Assembly: GCA_001939145.1 (NCBI GenBank)
Contig: LSRX01000183.1
Span: forward strand, 685,280 to 749,279
Reading direction: 5' to 3'
Source: Symbiodinium microadriaticum
Lineage: Eukaryota; Sar; Dinophyceae; Suessiales; Symbiodiniaceae
DNA: 64,000 nt
How positions within the stretch are numbered: the stretch's first letter is position 1; each line of letters opens with the position of its first letter. The translations under genes and the position numbers were made by a program. Shown in pieces: positions 31,763 through 42,097 of the stretch. The notes under the pieces were generated by a model, which had not been told where the DNA came from, ran no database searches, and saw only the letters and a list, made by a program, of their open reading frames with translations.

Positions 31763-32321
31763 AGAAGGTTTAAGTTACCTCCCACCATGCTAGGAAAAGA
31801 GTTTCGAGATTCCGGGCTCTCAAAAAAAGGCTTGCTGTTCGGGTTGAGGGCTCCGGATTAGGAAAAGCACTATAATTAGTGCGGATTGGCAGGATGAAAA
31901 CACCAACTTGGTTAGGACTTCGACTTAGACCCTTTGAGAGAGTACTCTGTGTGTGTGACGTTGCAACAACAAGGGCAATATAACAAATGAGGAACTGCAG
32001 TCAATATGGGAGCTTCTGAAATCGCATTATTTGGGGGAACCCCTTGAATAAGAGATCTACTGTTCGGGGTCCACGTTAAACCCCTGAGTTTCTGAAGACG
32101 GTTGTACCAAAACAACTAAGGTTGGGATGCAGGAACCTGATTCTGACAACCCCAAGTGGACCTCAAGTTCCAAACCACCTTTTTTTGGAACCCTCAACCC
32201 TCAGCCCGGAGGAGTCCAGACAAAAAATATAAGACTTGCATGTTAAAGCCCTACTAACCCTAAACCCCAAGAATTCTTATACTACGCTATATGGCAGAGA
32301 CCCATTCTATATGTCTTCAGG

Positions 32322-32412
32322 CCCCTGCAAGAAGCTTCAGGGCCCCAAAAGAAGGCCTGTGGGCACTTGTGCCGTCGCCGTCTTGGCCCGAGGCCGACTC
32401 CTGAAATCAGCA
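32322..32412. other. GC-rich coding-like core, strand uncertain
   Basis: On the minus strand the acceptor GCTGATTTCAG leads into SASGQDGDGTSAHRPSFGAL and KLLAGA before a stop. On the plus strand the reading KKLQGPKRRPVGTCAVAVLA is also open. One of them is likely an exon. Confidence 0.35.
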
Positions 32413-32465
32413 CGCCACGTCAAGGTTAAGGTAGTCATCAGGTGTCAGGCCTTTTTGGATGTCTC

Positions 32466-32557
32466 CATGTATATATATATATACACATGATATATCATAT
32501 ATATATATATATATGATGTATATATATATATATGATATATATTTATATATTTATATA

Positions 32558-32588
<31 letters not shown>

Positions 32589-32600
32589 GTTATATATCCC
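32466..32600. repeat. TA microsatellite
   Basis: Long (TA)n runs have scattered G/C and internal palindromic TATATGATATATCATATA-type words. Confidence 0.9.
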
Positions 32601-32659
32601 TACGGCATATGCTTTTGGGGGTGTTAGAGTATCATTACAGTACTGTGCCTGTGGTGGCC

Positions 32660-33738
32660 TAACGAAGGGTCTTCCTCAATCGTACTGGGAGGAATTGGGG
32701 AAATTAGCAATTGAGCAGGGTGACGCCTTTGCAGAAAGCTATATAGGCGCCTGAAGCAATACTTTACTCTTTACAGCTGACTACATATAATCATGTAGTT
32801 AGGGGCCCGTGCGTTCAGACGCCGGCTGGAAATGATTGGACCTGAAGACCATGCTTGAGAGCTCACCTAGCATGTCTTAGCAAGTTCCCGATAATACACA
32901 CACACACACAATATGTACATAAGCCGGCGTGTAAAACCCTATCAGTTGCCAAGAACCTACATAATCAAATCGTACCGAAAACCTTTGACCAATTTACAAA
33001 CCGCTGTCGAAAAGCCCCATAAATCTCAACATGCTCGAAGGACCTGAGCCCCGTTTTCGGTGTAGGGCTTTGAGTGATGGTCCTTTCCATCGCGGCCGCT
33101 GGAGAGCGGGGGGAGCTGCGACCTGCGCTGTGCAGGCTTACTACAAGGGGTTCCTATAGGGGCTCTTTATAAGACCGTCATTAAAGTTCAGATTTGGGAT
33201 CCTTGGTGAGGGATTCGGGAACAACTGCTGATGGCAGGGATGCGAGGCAGGCCCTGAAACAACCCAACGGCGGTGTGGCATGGGTCGGATGGGCACCTGG
33301 GCAAAGGTACATGCACAAGTTTCGTTTAACCAGCAGTAACCAGAATGCCAAATAAAGTGCTCCAAATCCGAATATGACAAACTACCCGCTGCCTCACTGC
33401 GTGGGGGTGAGATGTTTACGGGCTTAAGATTTCCGCAAACTTTAAACCTTACACATACCCCAAACCCTGAAGAATTATGTACCTAAATGCCCTAATTATG
33501 AAGTAGAATAATAACACTTTTATAAAATCGTCGCCTGAGTAGACCTTACGGCTCGAACCTTGTGGGAGTCTCGCGCATCTTGTGACTCGCGTGCAATATA
33601 GTGAAACCGTTTTTACGTGTTTGCGGCTTAGGTATCTTTATTGCTTTATTGTTGTCAGCTGCAGTGTGAAGGTTTTAGGGCTTAATTAGAGGGTTTCAAG
33701 GGAACCTCGAAGACAACTACTTGTGAGCCTGTGCAATT
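32660..33738. other. Mostly non-coding interval
   Basis: A minus frame at 33141-33380 (79 codons) reads partly like protein but has no borders. A (CA)n run lies at 32898-32910. Otherwise nothing was seen. Confidence 0.35.
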
Positions 33739-34771
33739 TCAAGTGGCCCAGTGCTGGCCTTTCTCCCGCTCCTCCGCTTCCGCGATGCATTGCAGCTGAT
33801 GCTCAAGCTCCTGGGCCCCAGGATGCTCGGAACTGCGGCTTTGAGGAAATCTGGAGCCCTAAACCATAATAGCCCCCCCCCCCCCCCTGCCCCACAACAG
33901 CAAAAAAACAAACAAGAAGCACGCCGTGAATGGCTCTGAAGCCCGCAAACACGCAACTTTAGGCTGGCGGCTTGCAGCTGATGTTCCACATCACCTGTAG
34001 CCGAAGCAGCTTGTAAAGCTTCGAGGTGCCTACCCTAGACAACCCGCCATGTTAGGGTTCCTTCAACTAAAACTCCGTTAAATGCGTCCTTTTCATGGTC
34101 CAGGTAAGCACAACGCTCATGCCTCCCGGGTTGGTCCGTTTACGACATCTCCATCCCACATGCAAGCAGCAAGTCCACATGAACCCGGGGAAGCCGGAAG
34201 CTCTTGGCACGAATCCCGTCCCCATCCTTGACCAAAGACAGTTAAGAGACCCAGAACGCTTCACTGCAAACGCTGATTGAATCTGGGACAGAAAGATTTA
34301 CGAAGAATGGTAGACCAGAAAAGTTAAAGGCTGGGTATGGAAGACCCCGCAACCCCAAAACCGTACAATAACCCCCCCAAACCGCAAAGCCTAATCCCAG
34401 GTTCGAGATCTGCAGCTTCAAGCGACACATGCCTGGGCAGGGCCGTGCCGATGACGTCTTGGCAGACGATTTGCTCCTGCAACTCGCTCTTGAGGGTCTC
34501 ACCAAGAATTTAGGAGGGTTTTAACGGGAAAGAACATGGCAAGTGACAACGACTTCATAGGGGTGTTGTCCGCGGGTCCCGACTCGAGGATTCGCAACTC
34601 CAAGTACCGATTTCCTGGCTTCGTTTCGAGACTCCGGGTTCTTAAAGCCCCCGCCAAAAGCCCTTCTGAAGCTCAGCGACGGAGGCGAAGTAAGGCCTCC
34701 AACAGTTCCTGATTCTACTCCCTGCCTCTTGAGGGCCTCTGGTACCAGAGAGTCCAGAAAACTCCCAAGTT
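33739..34771 (-). CDS. Five-exon 3' part of a coiled-coil protein
   Basis: The exons on the minus strand are 34771-34608 (SFLDSLVPEALKRQGVESGT), 34497 to about 34395 (LKSELQEQIVCQDVIGTALP), 34226-34144 (DGDGIRAKSFRLPRVHVDLL), 34029-33958 (HLEALQAASATGDVEHQLQA) and 33832-33739 (SEHPGAQELEHQLQCIAEAE, then EREKGQHWAT, stop). The last three join with matching phases (2 and 2) across introns of 114 and 125 nt with GT-AG borders. The end of exon two is uncertain. The repeated EHQLQ heptad pattern predicts a C-terminal coiled coil. The N-terminus lies upstream, and the exon at 35294-35347 may belong here. The family is not recognised. Confidence 0.65.
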
Positions 34772-34791
34772 CTCCACCCCGAAGAACTTAC

Positions 34792-34925
34792 ATGTCTGTA
34801 TGTATGTATGCATGCATGTGTGCACACATACATACACATGTATGTACATATTTATATATATATATACACATGTTCATATACATATATAAATATGAACATG
34901 TATACACATACATAAATGTGTTACA
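34792..34925. repeat. TGTA/TACA/TATA compound microsatellite
   Basis: TGTATGTATG, CACATACATAC and (TA)n runs occupy the interval upstream (minus sense) of the coiled-coil gene's first placed exon. Confidence 0.9.
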
Positions 34926-35293
34926 ATTGCGGGCAAATGTATCATGTACGTATGTCTTGTGGCAATGCAGCACAGAGACCCTGTTGCAGGGATCGCTCGT
35001 TTTCAATTTGCAGCATCGGTTTCGAAGCAGCATTGTAAGGATCGTTAACGATTGTTCACCCGGGACCGTGTCCGCAGGGTGAAAACTGGAAAAACGCCAG
35101 AGATCAGATGCTTTGCATCTTGGCGAGACGCAAAATTGTGAACAACTACTTACTACAGCTTTGTCTTGGGTTGGGAAGTCTGAAACTTAAACTACTAGGA
35201 CCCTATTATAGCTGCTACTACGCTAACCGCACTACACTCAAGATTCCTACAACCCCCGGTAGGTTCCCCAGTATCTCCGTTTTCAAAGGTTAC

Positions 35294-35347
35294 CCTTGTT
35301 TCAGATTGTCGAGCTGCAACACGGATAGTCCAAGATGAATCAGAGCT
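35294..35347 (-). CDS. 18-codon internal exon
   Basis: The acceptor ATTACCCCTGAG and the donor AGG|GTAACC frame exactly 18 codons in phase 0: SSDSSWTIRVAARQSETR. If unspliced, the frame continues another 33 codons. It may be an upstream exon of the coiled-coil gene at 33739-34771. Confidence 0.45.
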
Positions 35348-35906
35348 CTCAGGGGTAATAGAGGTGCGATATAAGTTTGAATAAGGGAACCGGGTTTTGG
35401 CGCTTAACATCGTATCATCAAGGAAGTCTAGGGCAGTGGTCCTAACTGTTGAGGCCTCTATGTTGCTACCAGAGAAGGGCGGAGAACCGGAGAACCCTAA
35501 ACACAGGTAGAACGATTGCTAATTTAAGCTTGTTACAACTCCTGCATAATGATACAGTCTGCGCCAAGAGTCCGGTCCACTCAACACTGCCTTTTCAACA
35601 ACCCCAAACCCTCTCTCTCAATACACTTTGTGACTTCAACTGTGGAAGACAGCTATAGAACTCGTCTCGGGCCCCTGAATGTAGGATCCCTGAAGGACCC
35701 TTGAACGCTAGACGACCTACTTAGAGGACACCCCTGAACCCCAAAATGATACAACAACCTGAATGGCTACCAATATTTTGCCCAAGGCATTGAATCAGTT
35801 CTTAAGGGTTCAGAGGCTTCAGTGGTTTGGTGTTTGGGGTCGGAGGGTTGAGGCTCCCGCCCCAGATGTGCCCAGCGGTTCAGTATAGAACCAGGCAGCT
35901 ACCCAC

Positions 35907-36089
35907 ATGGCGCCGAACAAACAAGAGCATGGAAAACCACCTTCCGAAAGGGAGAGGGGGCTACTTGCTTCAACAGCCTGGGCCCTTCGACTGAGCCCGC
36001 AAAGCCCTAAAACCCGTACGCCCAAAAACCCGCGAACATGTGTCACTTGTATCAAATCCCGTCAAGCCCTCAGCTATAAACAACCTTAG
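35907..36089 (+). CDS. Candidate ORF with basic/acidic N-terminus
   Basis: ATG at 35907 opens MAPNKQEHGKPPSERERGLL and then ASTAWALRLSPQS. The later residues are repeat-derived. It could be a first exon. The minus strand is open as well. Confidence 0.35.
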   Translation: MAPNKQEHGKPPSERERGLLASTAWALRLSPQSPKTRTPKNPRTCVTCIKSRQALSYKQP

Positions 36090-36374
36090 ACAAAGCGAGC
36101 CCAATCTCCCTCTGAACTCTGCCTGTCCAGTATCCTAGGGCAACGACAGGCTAACCTTTGGGATCATATAAGGGTTCTAATAGCCCAAAAGCCTACCCTA
36201 CTACTTAGAGACCCAAACCCCTAAACCCTAGGCCCTAGACAAAGCGCGATGAGTCTTCCCACGGAAGATGTGGAAGTTGCTCGAGACTTCCGAGTGTGGT
36301 GGCCTCAGGCCATCCTTGAGTGATCGTTTGGGGCTCTAGAGGGGCTTCATGTCGTAAGAGACCTCAGAAAGATG

Positions 36375-36445
36375 TCTATCTATCTATATATATATATACA
36401 TATATATATATACATATATATATATACATATATCTGTATATAGAA
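36375..36445. repeat. TA/TACA microsatellite
   Basis: TATCTATCTATA grades into repeated TATATATACA units. Confidence 0.9.
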
Positions 36446-36580
36446 TACTAAGATCTAAATATAGGTCCATAGGGATTCTATGAAGTGTTAGGGCTCGACT
36501 AGGACTTAGGAGAGTTGGATGCTTCGAAAGGCATGCTCACTGCCAAATCCAAAACCCAACTAACTCCTGAACCCGGAATC

Positions 36581-37308
36581 CTAAACCCTGAACTGCAGCA
36601 ACACAGCCAAGATGCCCTCTCCGCTTGGATTCTTCTTCACTTTTCTCTTCACAAACTTCTTCCGCTTCTTCTTCGGCGGATCCTGTCCATCTTCGGCCGT
36701 TTCTTTCTGATCCTGGTGGGCGAGCACATCTTGGACTTGCGAAGTAGGTACTTAACTTACAAATGGGTGGACATATACACCTCTTGGTTCAGGTGGCTGT
36801 CCTTATGCTTGCTTGTCTATGTGTTTTTGTTCGTCAGTCACAGTGTGTGTGTGTGTGTTAGTTGTACACCATTTATGTATGTGCATGTACTACATACATG
36901 CATACACACATGCATACATCAACATAAACACATATGCGTATACATGTGTGAAATACGTAGATTTGTAGCGATTGCTAGCCTACGTTTGCAGATTCTGCAA
37001 TATCGTGATGCCTCGTCCCGTGGGCTCGAAATCGGGGCATCTCGCGAGCAAGCTTCACCTCCAAATGACGCCTCCGCCAGGGCAGAAGGGTTCATAGCGT
37101 TCTTCTCCACAATGGCCACATCTGCCCTCCCCCCGTGGACGTCGCGCTTGTCGTTGCTTCGGCTCAGCTCGTGGTCAGTACTTAGATCTTCTGGAGCCGT
37201 GCTGGACCAAAGATTGAGTGCACCGGTCTCTGCGTCAAAGCCAAGCTCCAGGAGTGCATAGAGCAATATGTTGAAAAGCAAAAGACCTGTGAGTCTCATG
37301 AATTTCAT
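36581..37308 (-). CDS. Two-exon protein with a signal peptide and a Lys-rich tail
   Basis: ATG at 37308 opens MKFMRLTGLLLFNILLYALL, a clear hydrophobic N-terminal signal or anchor. A polar region follows (STAPEDLSTDHELSRSNDKR) and then a Cys pair (YCRICKRR). The exon leaves in phase 1 at C|GTAGGC or C|GTATTT near 36960-36985. All three acceptors tested near 36735-36750 are also compatible with phase 1. Exon two reads VQDVLAHQDQKETAEDGQDP, then PKKKRKKFVKRKVKKNPSGE, and reaches TAG at 36583-36581. The tail resembles a bipartite nuclear-localisation or membrane-proximal basic region, an odd pairing with a signal peptide. The start codon is only 70 nt downstream of the XKR stop. A TATG-rich microsatellite sits in the intron. 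Confidence 0.65.
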
Positions 37309-37378
37309 GATACATGATATAGACCTAAAGTTTTTGTGGCATGCCTGTAGGTGCTTACGCTAGCTCTAAAAATAACTT

Positions 37379-38609
37379 CTAGCATGCTTCTTGCTTATGC
37401 GGCCCACCTGTGAGGCCCGCCACTTCTCTAATCGGCGCATAGCCGCACTTCGTCCTGGCGAAAGCCAGGGACAGGGCTGCACAGCCGGCAGTCTCGATCC
37501 AGCGAATAGGTAAGCATCGCATCGTTCCGTCATCTGGGGTATCTTTCAGTTCGAACTCTGGAATAAATGCATCATCCTCGTGATCCCCGCGTCGTGGGCT
37601 ACCCTTCAAAATCTGGGCAATTGGGATTAAGTACACTCCAAAAGCAGCTGCAAAAGCCAGCCGCATCCTGCTCGCGCTGTTGCCCTTCCGTGCAGCGTTG
37701 AGGCATGTGGCCAGCAAGCCAAGTACCATCAGCGTCAATCCGAAAGGTCGGACCTCCGAGGAGAGCACCAGAGCAAAGCCTGCTGCTCGTAGGGCTTGGT
37801 CGGTAGTCAACCAGAGGAAGGCCAGGAAGCAGTAGATTGGTTGGGAGAGTGGACCCTGCTTGCGGTCGTGGGAAAGGCATAACTTCACCACACCGTGGGC
37901 CAAAGAAATCGCGGAGACCGACACGGAGGCGATTCCGACAGGGTCCCCATGTCCACCGATAGAAAAGAGGATGTAAGACTGTAGGTACAGTTGCGGGGCG
38001 CTCTCCAGGAGCTTGTTATAAAGCTCTCGAAGCCTCATCGTCTCATACCGACCACTGCCGAGCTCCGGGATACCGAAGCAGAAGGCCATGGCACCATCCA
38101 CCAGATAGTTCAGCTGCGCAAGAGACATCAGAAGACATGCCAGGAAATAGGTCAACTTTCCAGGGCAGGTCTGAACAGTAGTCACCCTCGATTCAAGAGA
38201 CCGCTCAGCCCAGACCACGCTTTGAACCAAGTTGGATGTGAAGAGCAAGAAGAAGCCAAGTCCAAAATACCAGGCATGGACCTCGCAAGTAGGATTCACC
38301 GCTGTATCTGATGGACAGCCGACGCTGAGGTTTCCCGGCAGGACACCTTGTCTTGGAGGCTTCTCCACCGCAGGTTGATGCATCACTCTATCTGTAACCC
38401 ATGCTGTTTTCTGGACCAAGCGTACAGTCTCAAACCCCTGAATCCCAAAATCTAAAACTCTATAGCGGTGCTTCCAAGGCACAGCCATACTGCAGGACCA
38501 CCCACAAATCTAGGAAGAAGTCGGCCCAGTTCAAGGCAGCGGTGAAGAGGAGGCCAAGAAAGAACTGGGTTCTCGCCGAAGGCACCGCGGAGACGAGGGC
38601 ATCAGCCAT
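37379..38609 (-). CDS. XK-related (XKR) family multipass membrane protein
   Basis: Exon two (about 38400 to 37379, TAG) encodes several hydrophobic helices and the segment LLESAPQLYLQSYIL, which matches the ESAPQL signature of XK/XKR proteins. Others include YFGLGFFLLFTSNLVQSVVW, YFLACLLMSLAQLNYLVDGA and FGLTLMVLGLLATCL. The long ATG-initiated frame from 38488 is misleading: its first ~35 residues are intron. A separate upstream exon (38609 to about 38465) starts at ATG 38609 in AACAAATGG context and supplies the first helix (LNWADFFLDLWVVLQY), including the Asp-containing motif expected there. The intron is about 60-110 nt and its exact borders are unresolved (a GC or GA donor is possible). 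The total is about 400 residues, normal for the family. Animal XKR8-type members scramble phospholipids at the plasma membrane. That activity here is inference. Confidence 0.8.
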
Positions 38610-38984
38610 TTGTTCCGTTGCCACATAGCCCTACTGCCCCTGTAGACTTCAAACTCAATATAAACCCTGAGTGTCACGCTTTTCCTGCGGTGACCTCCGT
38701 AAACCCTAGAGACATGGATCTCGACCGCCCTGAAAATGCAAAACAGGTGCCACTAAACATTACCGTTGGGCTCGATCTACCTCGGTCCAAACAGCCTTGA
38801 GCTTCATATCCCAGTCTGTCCATTTACAGCATTGTATATCACAGTACCTTATCGCAGTATATCTATGTGTATGTATATATATATATATATAACTGCTTTT
38901 CATAGTATACTCCTCTCTGTAACAAGGACATAGGACAAGATGATTTAGAGAGCAAGATCTGCTATGATCTAGATCCCTCCTTTT

Positions 38985-39105
38985 GGGGGTTTATCTTTCT
39001 CCGCAAAGAGTTGCATAAGCATCCTGCTCATCCCGGCCGTGGAGGAGCCACGACCTGCAGCACGAGCCCGAAGGGTGTTCAAAGATCAGGACGTTTACGC
39101 CTGAA
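38985..39105. other. Short terminal-exon-like core, strand uncertain
   Basis: The plus strand has the acceptor TTTATCTTTCTCCGCAAAG, then CISILLIPAVEEPRPAARAR and VFKDQDVYA before TGA at 39100-39102. The minus strand reads EHPSGSCCRSWLLHGRDEQD and ends at a stop. The acceptor favours plus, while the neighbouring minus genes favour minus. Confidence 0.35.
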
Positions 39106-39224
39106 ATACAGGGTAGTATGATATTAACTTTAATTTAGCTAAACAGTATTAGTCTTAGCCTTAACGTCCGTCATAGTAGCAGGAGTAGCAGCGGTAGAAG
39201 TAGTAGCAGTATTCGGGCGAAGGG

Positions 39225-39458
39225 TTGGCAGGACTAAATTGGTCGACTACGAAAATTATCCCCGGGGGCTTGGGCTTGTTAGAGCAGCAGCTCAGCAAGA
39301 GAGTTATCACAAACCGACAACACTTGCAGGAGGGGGTGGTGCGGGGCGGAAGGGCCATTGAAGGAATATGGCTGTTTGTATGTCTTTTGGAAGGGGGGGG
39401 GGTTCTAGACCTACTGCATGAGAGCTCCCAGGGCTGTAAGGGCCAAGGATGTGCATAG
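39225..39458 (+). CDS. Candidate exon, Gln/Arg-rich
   Basis: The 77-codon plus frame contains GLGLLEQQLSKRVITNRQHL and QEGVVRGGRAIEG, which reads as a helical protein. The G homopolymer at 39393-39401 probably marks the intron beyond. No ATG is at its start. The minus strand is also open. Confidence 0.4.
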   Translation: MAGLNWSTTKIIPGGLGLLEQQLSKRVITNRQHLQEGVVRGGRAIEGIWLFVCLLEGGGVLDLLHESSQGCKGQGCA

Positions 39459-39534
39459 CTAGCACCTGCGAGCTCCTGTCAGGATAACGCATATACATAC
39501 CTGCGTTTTCATGCTCTATGGGATACGTGTGAAT

Positions 39535-39747
39535 ATATGTATGTACATATATATATATATACATACATACTACACACACACACACATATATATATATATA
39601 TTTATACATACATACACACACACATATACATACATACCTACCTACCTACCTGCCTGCCTACCTACCTACCTACCTACCTACCTGCCTACCTACCTACATA
39701 CAAACGTACATACATACATACATACATACATACATACATACATACAT

Positions 39748-39780
<33 letters not shown>

Positions 39781-39795
39781 TATATATATATAAGA
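39535..39795. repeat. Compound TA, CA, TACC and TACA microsatellite
   Basis: (TA)n, (CA)n, then about 15 units of CTAC/CTGC and a long (ATAC)n, ending in (CA)n and (TA)n. The YIHT/YLPT-repeat ORFs over it are artefacts. Confidence 0.95.
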
Positions 39796-40001
39796 TGTGC
39801 TTGGTCGTTTTTGTGTGGCCTCATGCATCTCGAGGACACCCTGAGGCCACGGCCATTGAAATGGTTGCGCTTCGTTAACCAGGGGGCTTGAACCCCAGAT
39901 CATTAAGTGTTATAGTTCCCTAAACGAACCCTTGATTGAAGAACCCTGGGACACAAAAAACTCAACACAAAAAGCCTTGATCCGGCTTTCCTCGAGCAGA
40001 A

Positions 40002-40262
40002 ATGCACGGAGAATTGAGGAGCCCATTCAGGACAGTGTCATCCGATGTAGCCTCTCAGATTCGGTATGAGGGTTTTGGGGCTGGGACTCTGCCTAAGCAC
40101 CATTTCGAACTCAAAGTGCATGAGTTCCACCTTCAATCCGAAGCTAGCGCTAAGCTTTCCCATATACCTTCCGCCTTGAAGCCTGAACCCCAGTTGGTGC
40201 CTGAGTGCTGCTCCTCCACTTGCGCCGATTCGTGCAGCTCCTGCTGGGAGCTCAAGAGATGA
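40002..40262 (+). CDS. Antisense ORF overlapping minus exons, probably a shadow
   Basis: This ATG-initiated 86-codon plus frame lies opposite the phase-consistent minus exon 40250-40168. The minus gene is preferred. The entry is kept only because the first 40 codons, beyond the minus exon, also read acceptably. Confidence 0.2.
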   Translation: MHGELRSPFRTVSSDVASQIRYEGFGAGTLPKHHFELKVHEFHLQSEASAKLSHIPSALKPEPQLVPECCSSTCADSCSSCWELKR

Positions 40263-40900
40263 TAGTTTAGGGTTTGGGGCTTAGGGTTTCGGGTTCAGGG
40301 TCTACGGGGGTTTAGGGTTTAGGGCTTCCAAGGAACCCTTGATCAAAGACATGGGCTTCATCCGGAGTCCGGAATCCGCGAAGCCTACCCGGGGATGGGA
40401 CTGGCTTGGCCTGCAGCTGGAGATGTGCAGCGTCACCTGGCGAGCCAGGGCCCTCCATTCCGAAGAGGTTCGAAGAAGTTTAGGGTTATTCGGGGTTTAG
40501 AGGTTTTGGGGGTTTAGGGTTTAGAATACCTTACATGGCTTGGGGGCCCTGCATCTTCGAGGCTCTTTGGACCTAGTCGTATCTGCTTGCTGCAGTCTAC
40601 CGGGCGTCCATGTGGAGTTAAGGCTATATTGGGTGTGCCTTGTTGGGGGGTTGAGGGTTTATCGAGACCATCGTTTTTGTTTTGTACTTCTTGCACTGTC
40701 AGACGCGGAGATGCTGAACTGAATGTGTGCAAAGCCTACTTCGGGCGGGTGGGNGCGGGTGGGTGGGCGGGCCTGTGACCCATGGCTCGAAACAACTGCC
40801 CCTGTTGGTGGCTTCCTTACGTCTTTGTAACGGGTCCCTAGCCGTAATGTGGCTTTTGACAACACATCTTGAGAGTCGATGCCGACTGCTTTTGAGGAGA
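40168..40900 (-). CDS. Four exons of an unrecognised minus-strand gene
   Basis: The exons are 40900-40821 (SKAVGIDSQDVLSKATLRLG, donor GAC|GTAAGG), 40582-40535 (IRLGPKSLEDAGPPSH, donor CAT|GTAAGG), 40452-40337 (GPGSPGDAAHLQLQAKPVPS, later RTPDEAHVFDQ, phase 2 out) and 40250-40168 (QQELHESAQVEEQHSGTNWG, donor GAAG|GTATAT). Phases agree at every junction (0, 0, 2). Introns are 238, 82 and 86 nt and consist of telomere-like repeat or a G-rich tract with an N at 40754. The protein is polar and Gln/Pro-rich. Further exons lie both upstream (perhaps 41277-41395) and downstream. It is unrecognised. Confidence 0.6.
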
Positions 40901-41276
40901 CTGTAGATTCAACGCCTCCCCAAACCCGAGGAATTTTCTAACCTCACGCCCCCAGCCAGTGAAGCCCCAACAATCCGAATACCACAAACCCTAAGCGCCG
41001 GAATCCAAACCCATAATGCCTCAACTACCGCGCAACTATTCAAAACCCTATGTAGCTTAAACCCGGCCTCATCTGGGATCTTCAAAAAATCATCGTACAA
41101 ACCCTTAACCCTCGTAACCCTACACTCTACACTCGAAACTTCACATCAAACCCTGATGTAGGAACCTGATCAGAAACACTGGCCCTGTAATGACACCAAA
41201 ATATTCGGATGCATAGAAAGACCCTAATACAGACCCAGGGTGTCTTAAAATCGGGTTCCTAAATATAACTCAAACC

Positions 41277-41395
41277 TCGCAGGGATATCGGGGCCTCTGC
41301 GCCATCGGTTGCGTACGAGGTCGCCATCGCTACGCCTTCGCTGTGTCTCCGAACGACCGGGGAAGCCTCGAACAGCTTTCCGGGGCTTAGGGTTC
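41277..41395 (-). CDS. Internal exon candidate, two possible frames
   Basis: The minus sequence ends at a donor CGAG|GTTTGA (near 41277). One frame reads EASPVVRRHSEGVAMATSYA and TDGAEAPISLRG. The other reads GFPGRSETQRRRSDGDLVRN. The upstream side is TTTAGGG-type repeat in plus sense. It could feed the gene at 40168-40900. Confidence 0.4.
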
Positions 41396-41712
41396 AGGGC
41401 TTCTAATTTAGGGTTCAGGGTTTTGGGCTCAGGGCTTCTAAAGGGTCCCTGTACACTCTCACAACTCGGACAATCCAGGGCGAGGTCCATGGGACGCAGG
41501 CGGTGTGAAAACGAGCAAAGTTAAGGGTTTCGGTTTAGGGCTTAGCATAGGGGGCCCCACTACCCGGAGTAGTGTTTTGGGGTACGCTATTCTATAATTA
41601 TAAAGGTACCCTCAAGAATGGTCTCATTGTGAAATGACTCCGACCCCACATTGTCGTCTTTAAGGGCCTTAACTCGCGATTCCGGGATTTAAGGCAAAAG
41701 GTTTACAATACC

Positions 41713-41940
41713 ATGTTCTTGCACGGAGATCTTGACCGAGTGGCGGTGGAATCTGGGGGTAAGGGCGATTCTCTAAATTCAGTTTTTTTTGGGAGCACGG
41801 CCAGGAGAGTATGTCACTTTGATCGGCTTCAAGTCATACGGAAGCCTGAAGCCCGTGCTGGCAACCAAGCTCCACACTTCCAATCCCGAAGCTTCTCTGC
41901 CAGGGAAAATCCACCTAAACCTTTCATCACACCTCTGTAA
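41713..41940 (+). CDS. 75-codon ORF
   Basis: This frame runs from ATG 41713 to TAA 41938-41940: MFLHGDLDRVAVESGGKGDS, then a T homopolymer encoding FF, then RRVCHFDRLQVIRKPEARAG and a basic/Pro tail. It contains no telomere-like words. It is unrecognised, and may be a full small gene or an exon. Confidence 0.4.
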   Translation: MFLHGDLDRVAVESGGKGDSLNSVFFGSTARRVCHFDRLQVIRKPEARAGNQAPHFQSRSFSARENPPKPFITPL

Positions 41941-42097
41941 AGGACTATAGAGGATTAGGAGGGGTTCATGTAGGGCACCTTAAAGTTTAACCAGATCCGA
42001 CTATAACCGTGGTGGTTCACAGCCTAAACAACTGGCTTTCCTCGGACTGATAACGAGAGCTGCAACAAAACAAGTCCCACGATCGGAAGAGTAGGGC

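Noticed and set aside
36515-37261. 248-codon plus ORF
   Set aside because: It lies opposite two phase-compatible minus exons (signal-peptide gene) and runs through TATG microsatellite and CCCTAAA sequence.
38401-38488. ATG 38488 as the start of the XKR protein
   Set aside because: Its first ~35 codons are telomere-like/intron sequence, and the first transmembrane helix is encoded upstream from ATG 38609.
39307-39903. ORFs rich in YIHT, YLPT and YVCM
   Set aside because: They are translations of the compound TA/CA/TACC/TACA microsatellite.
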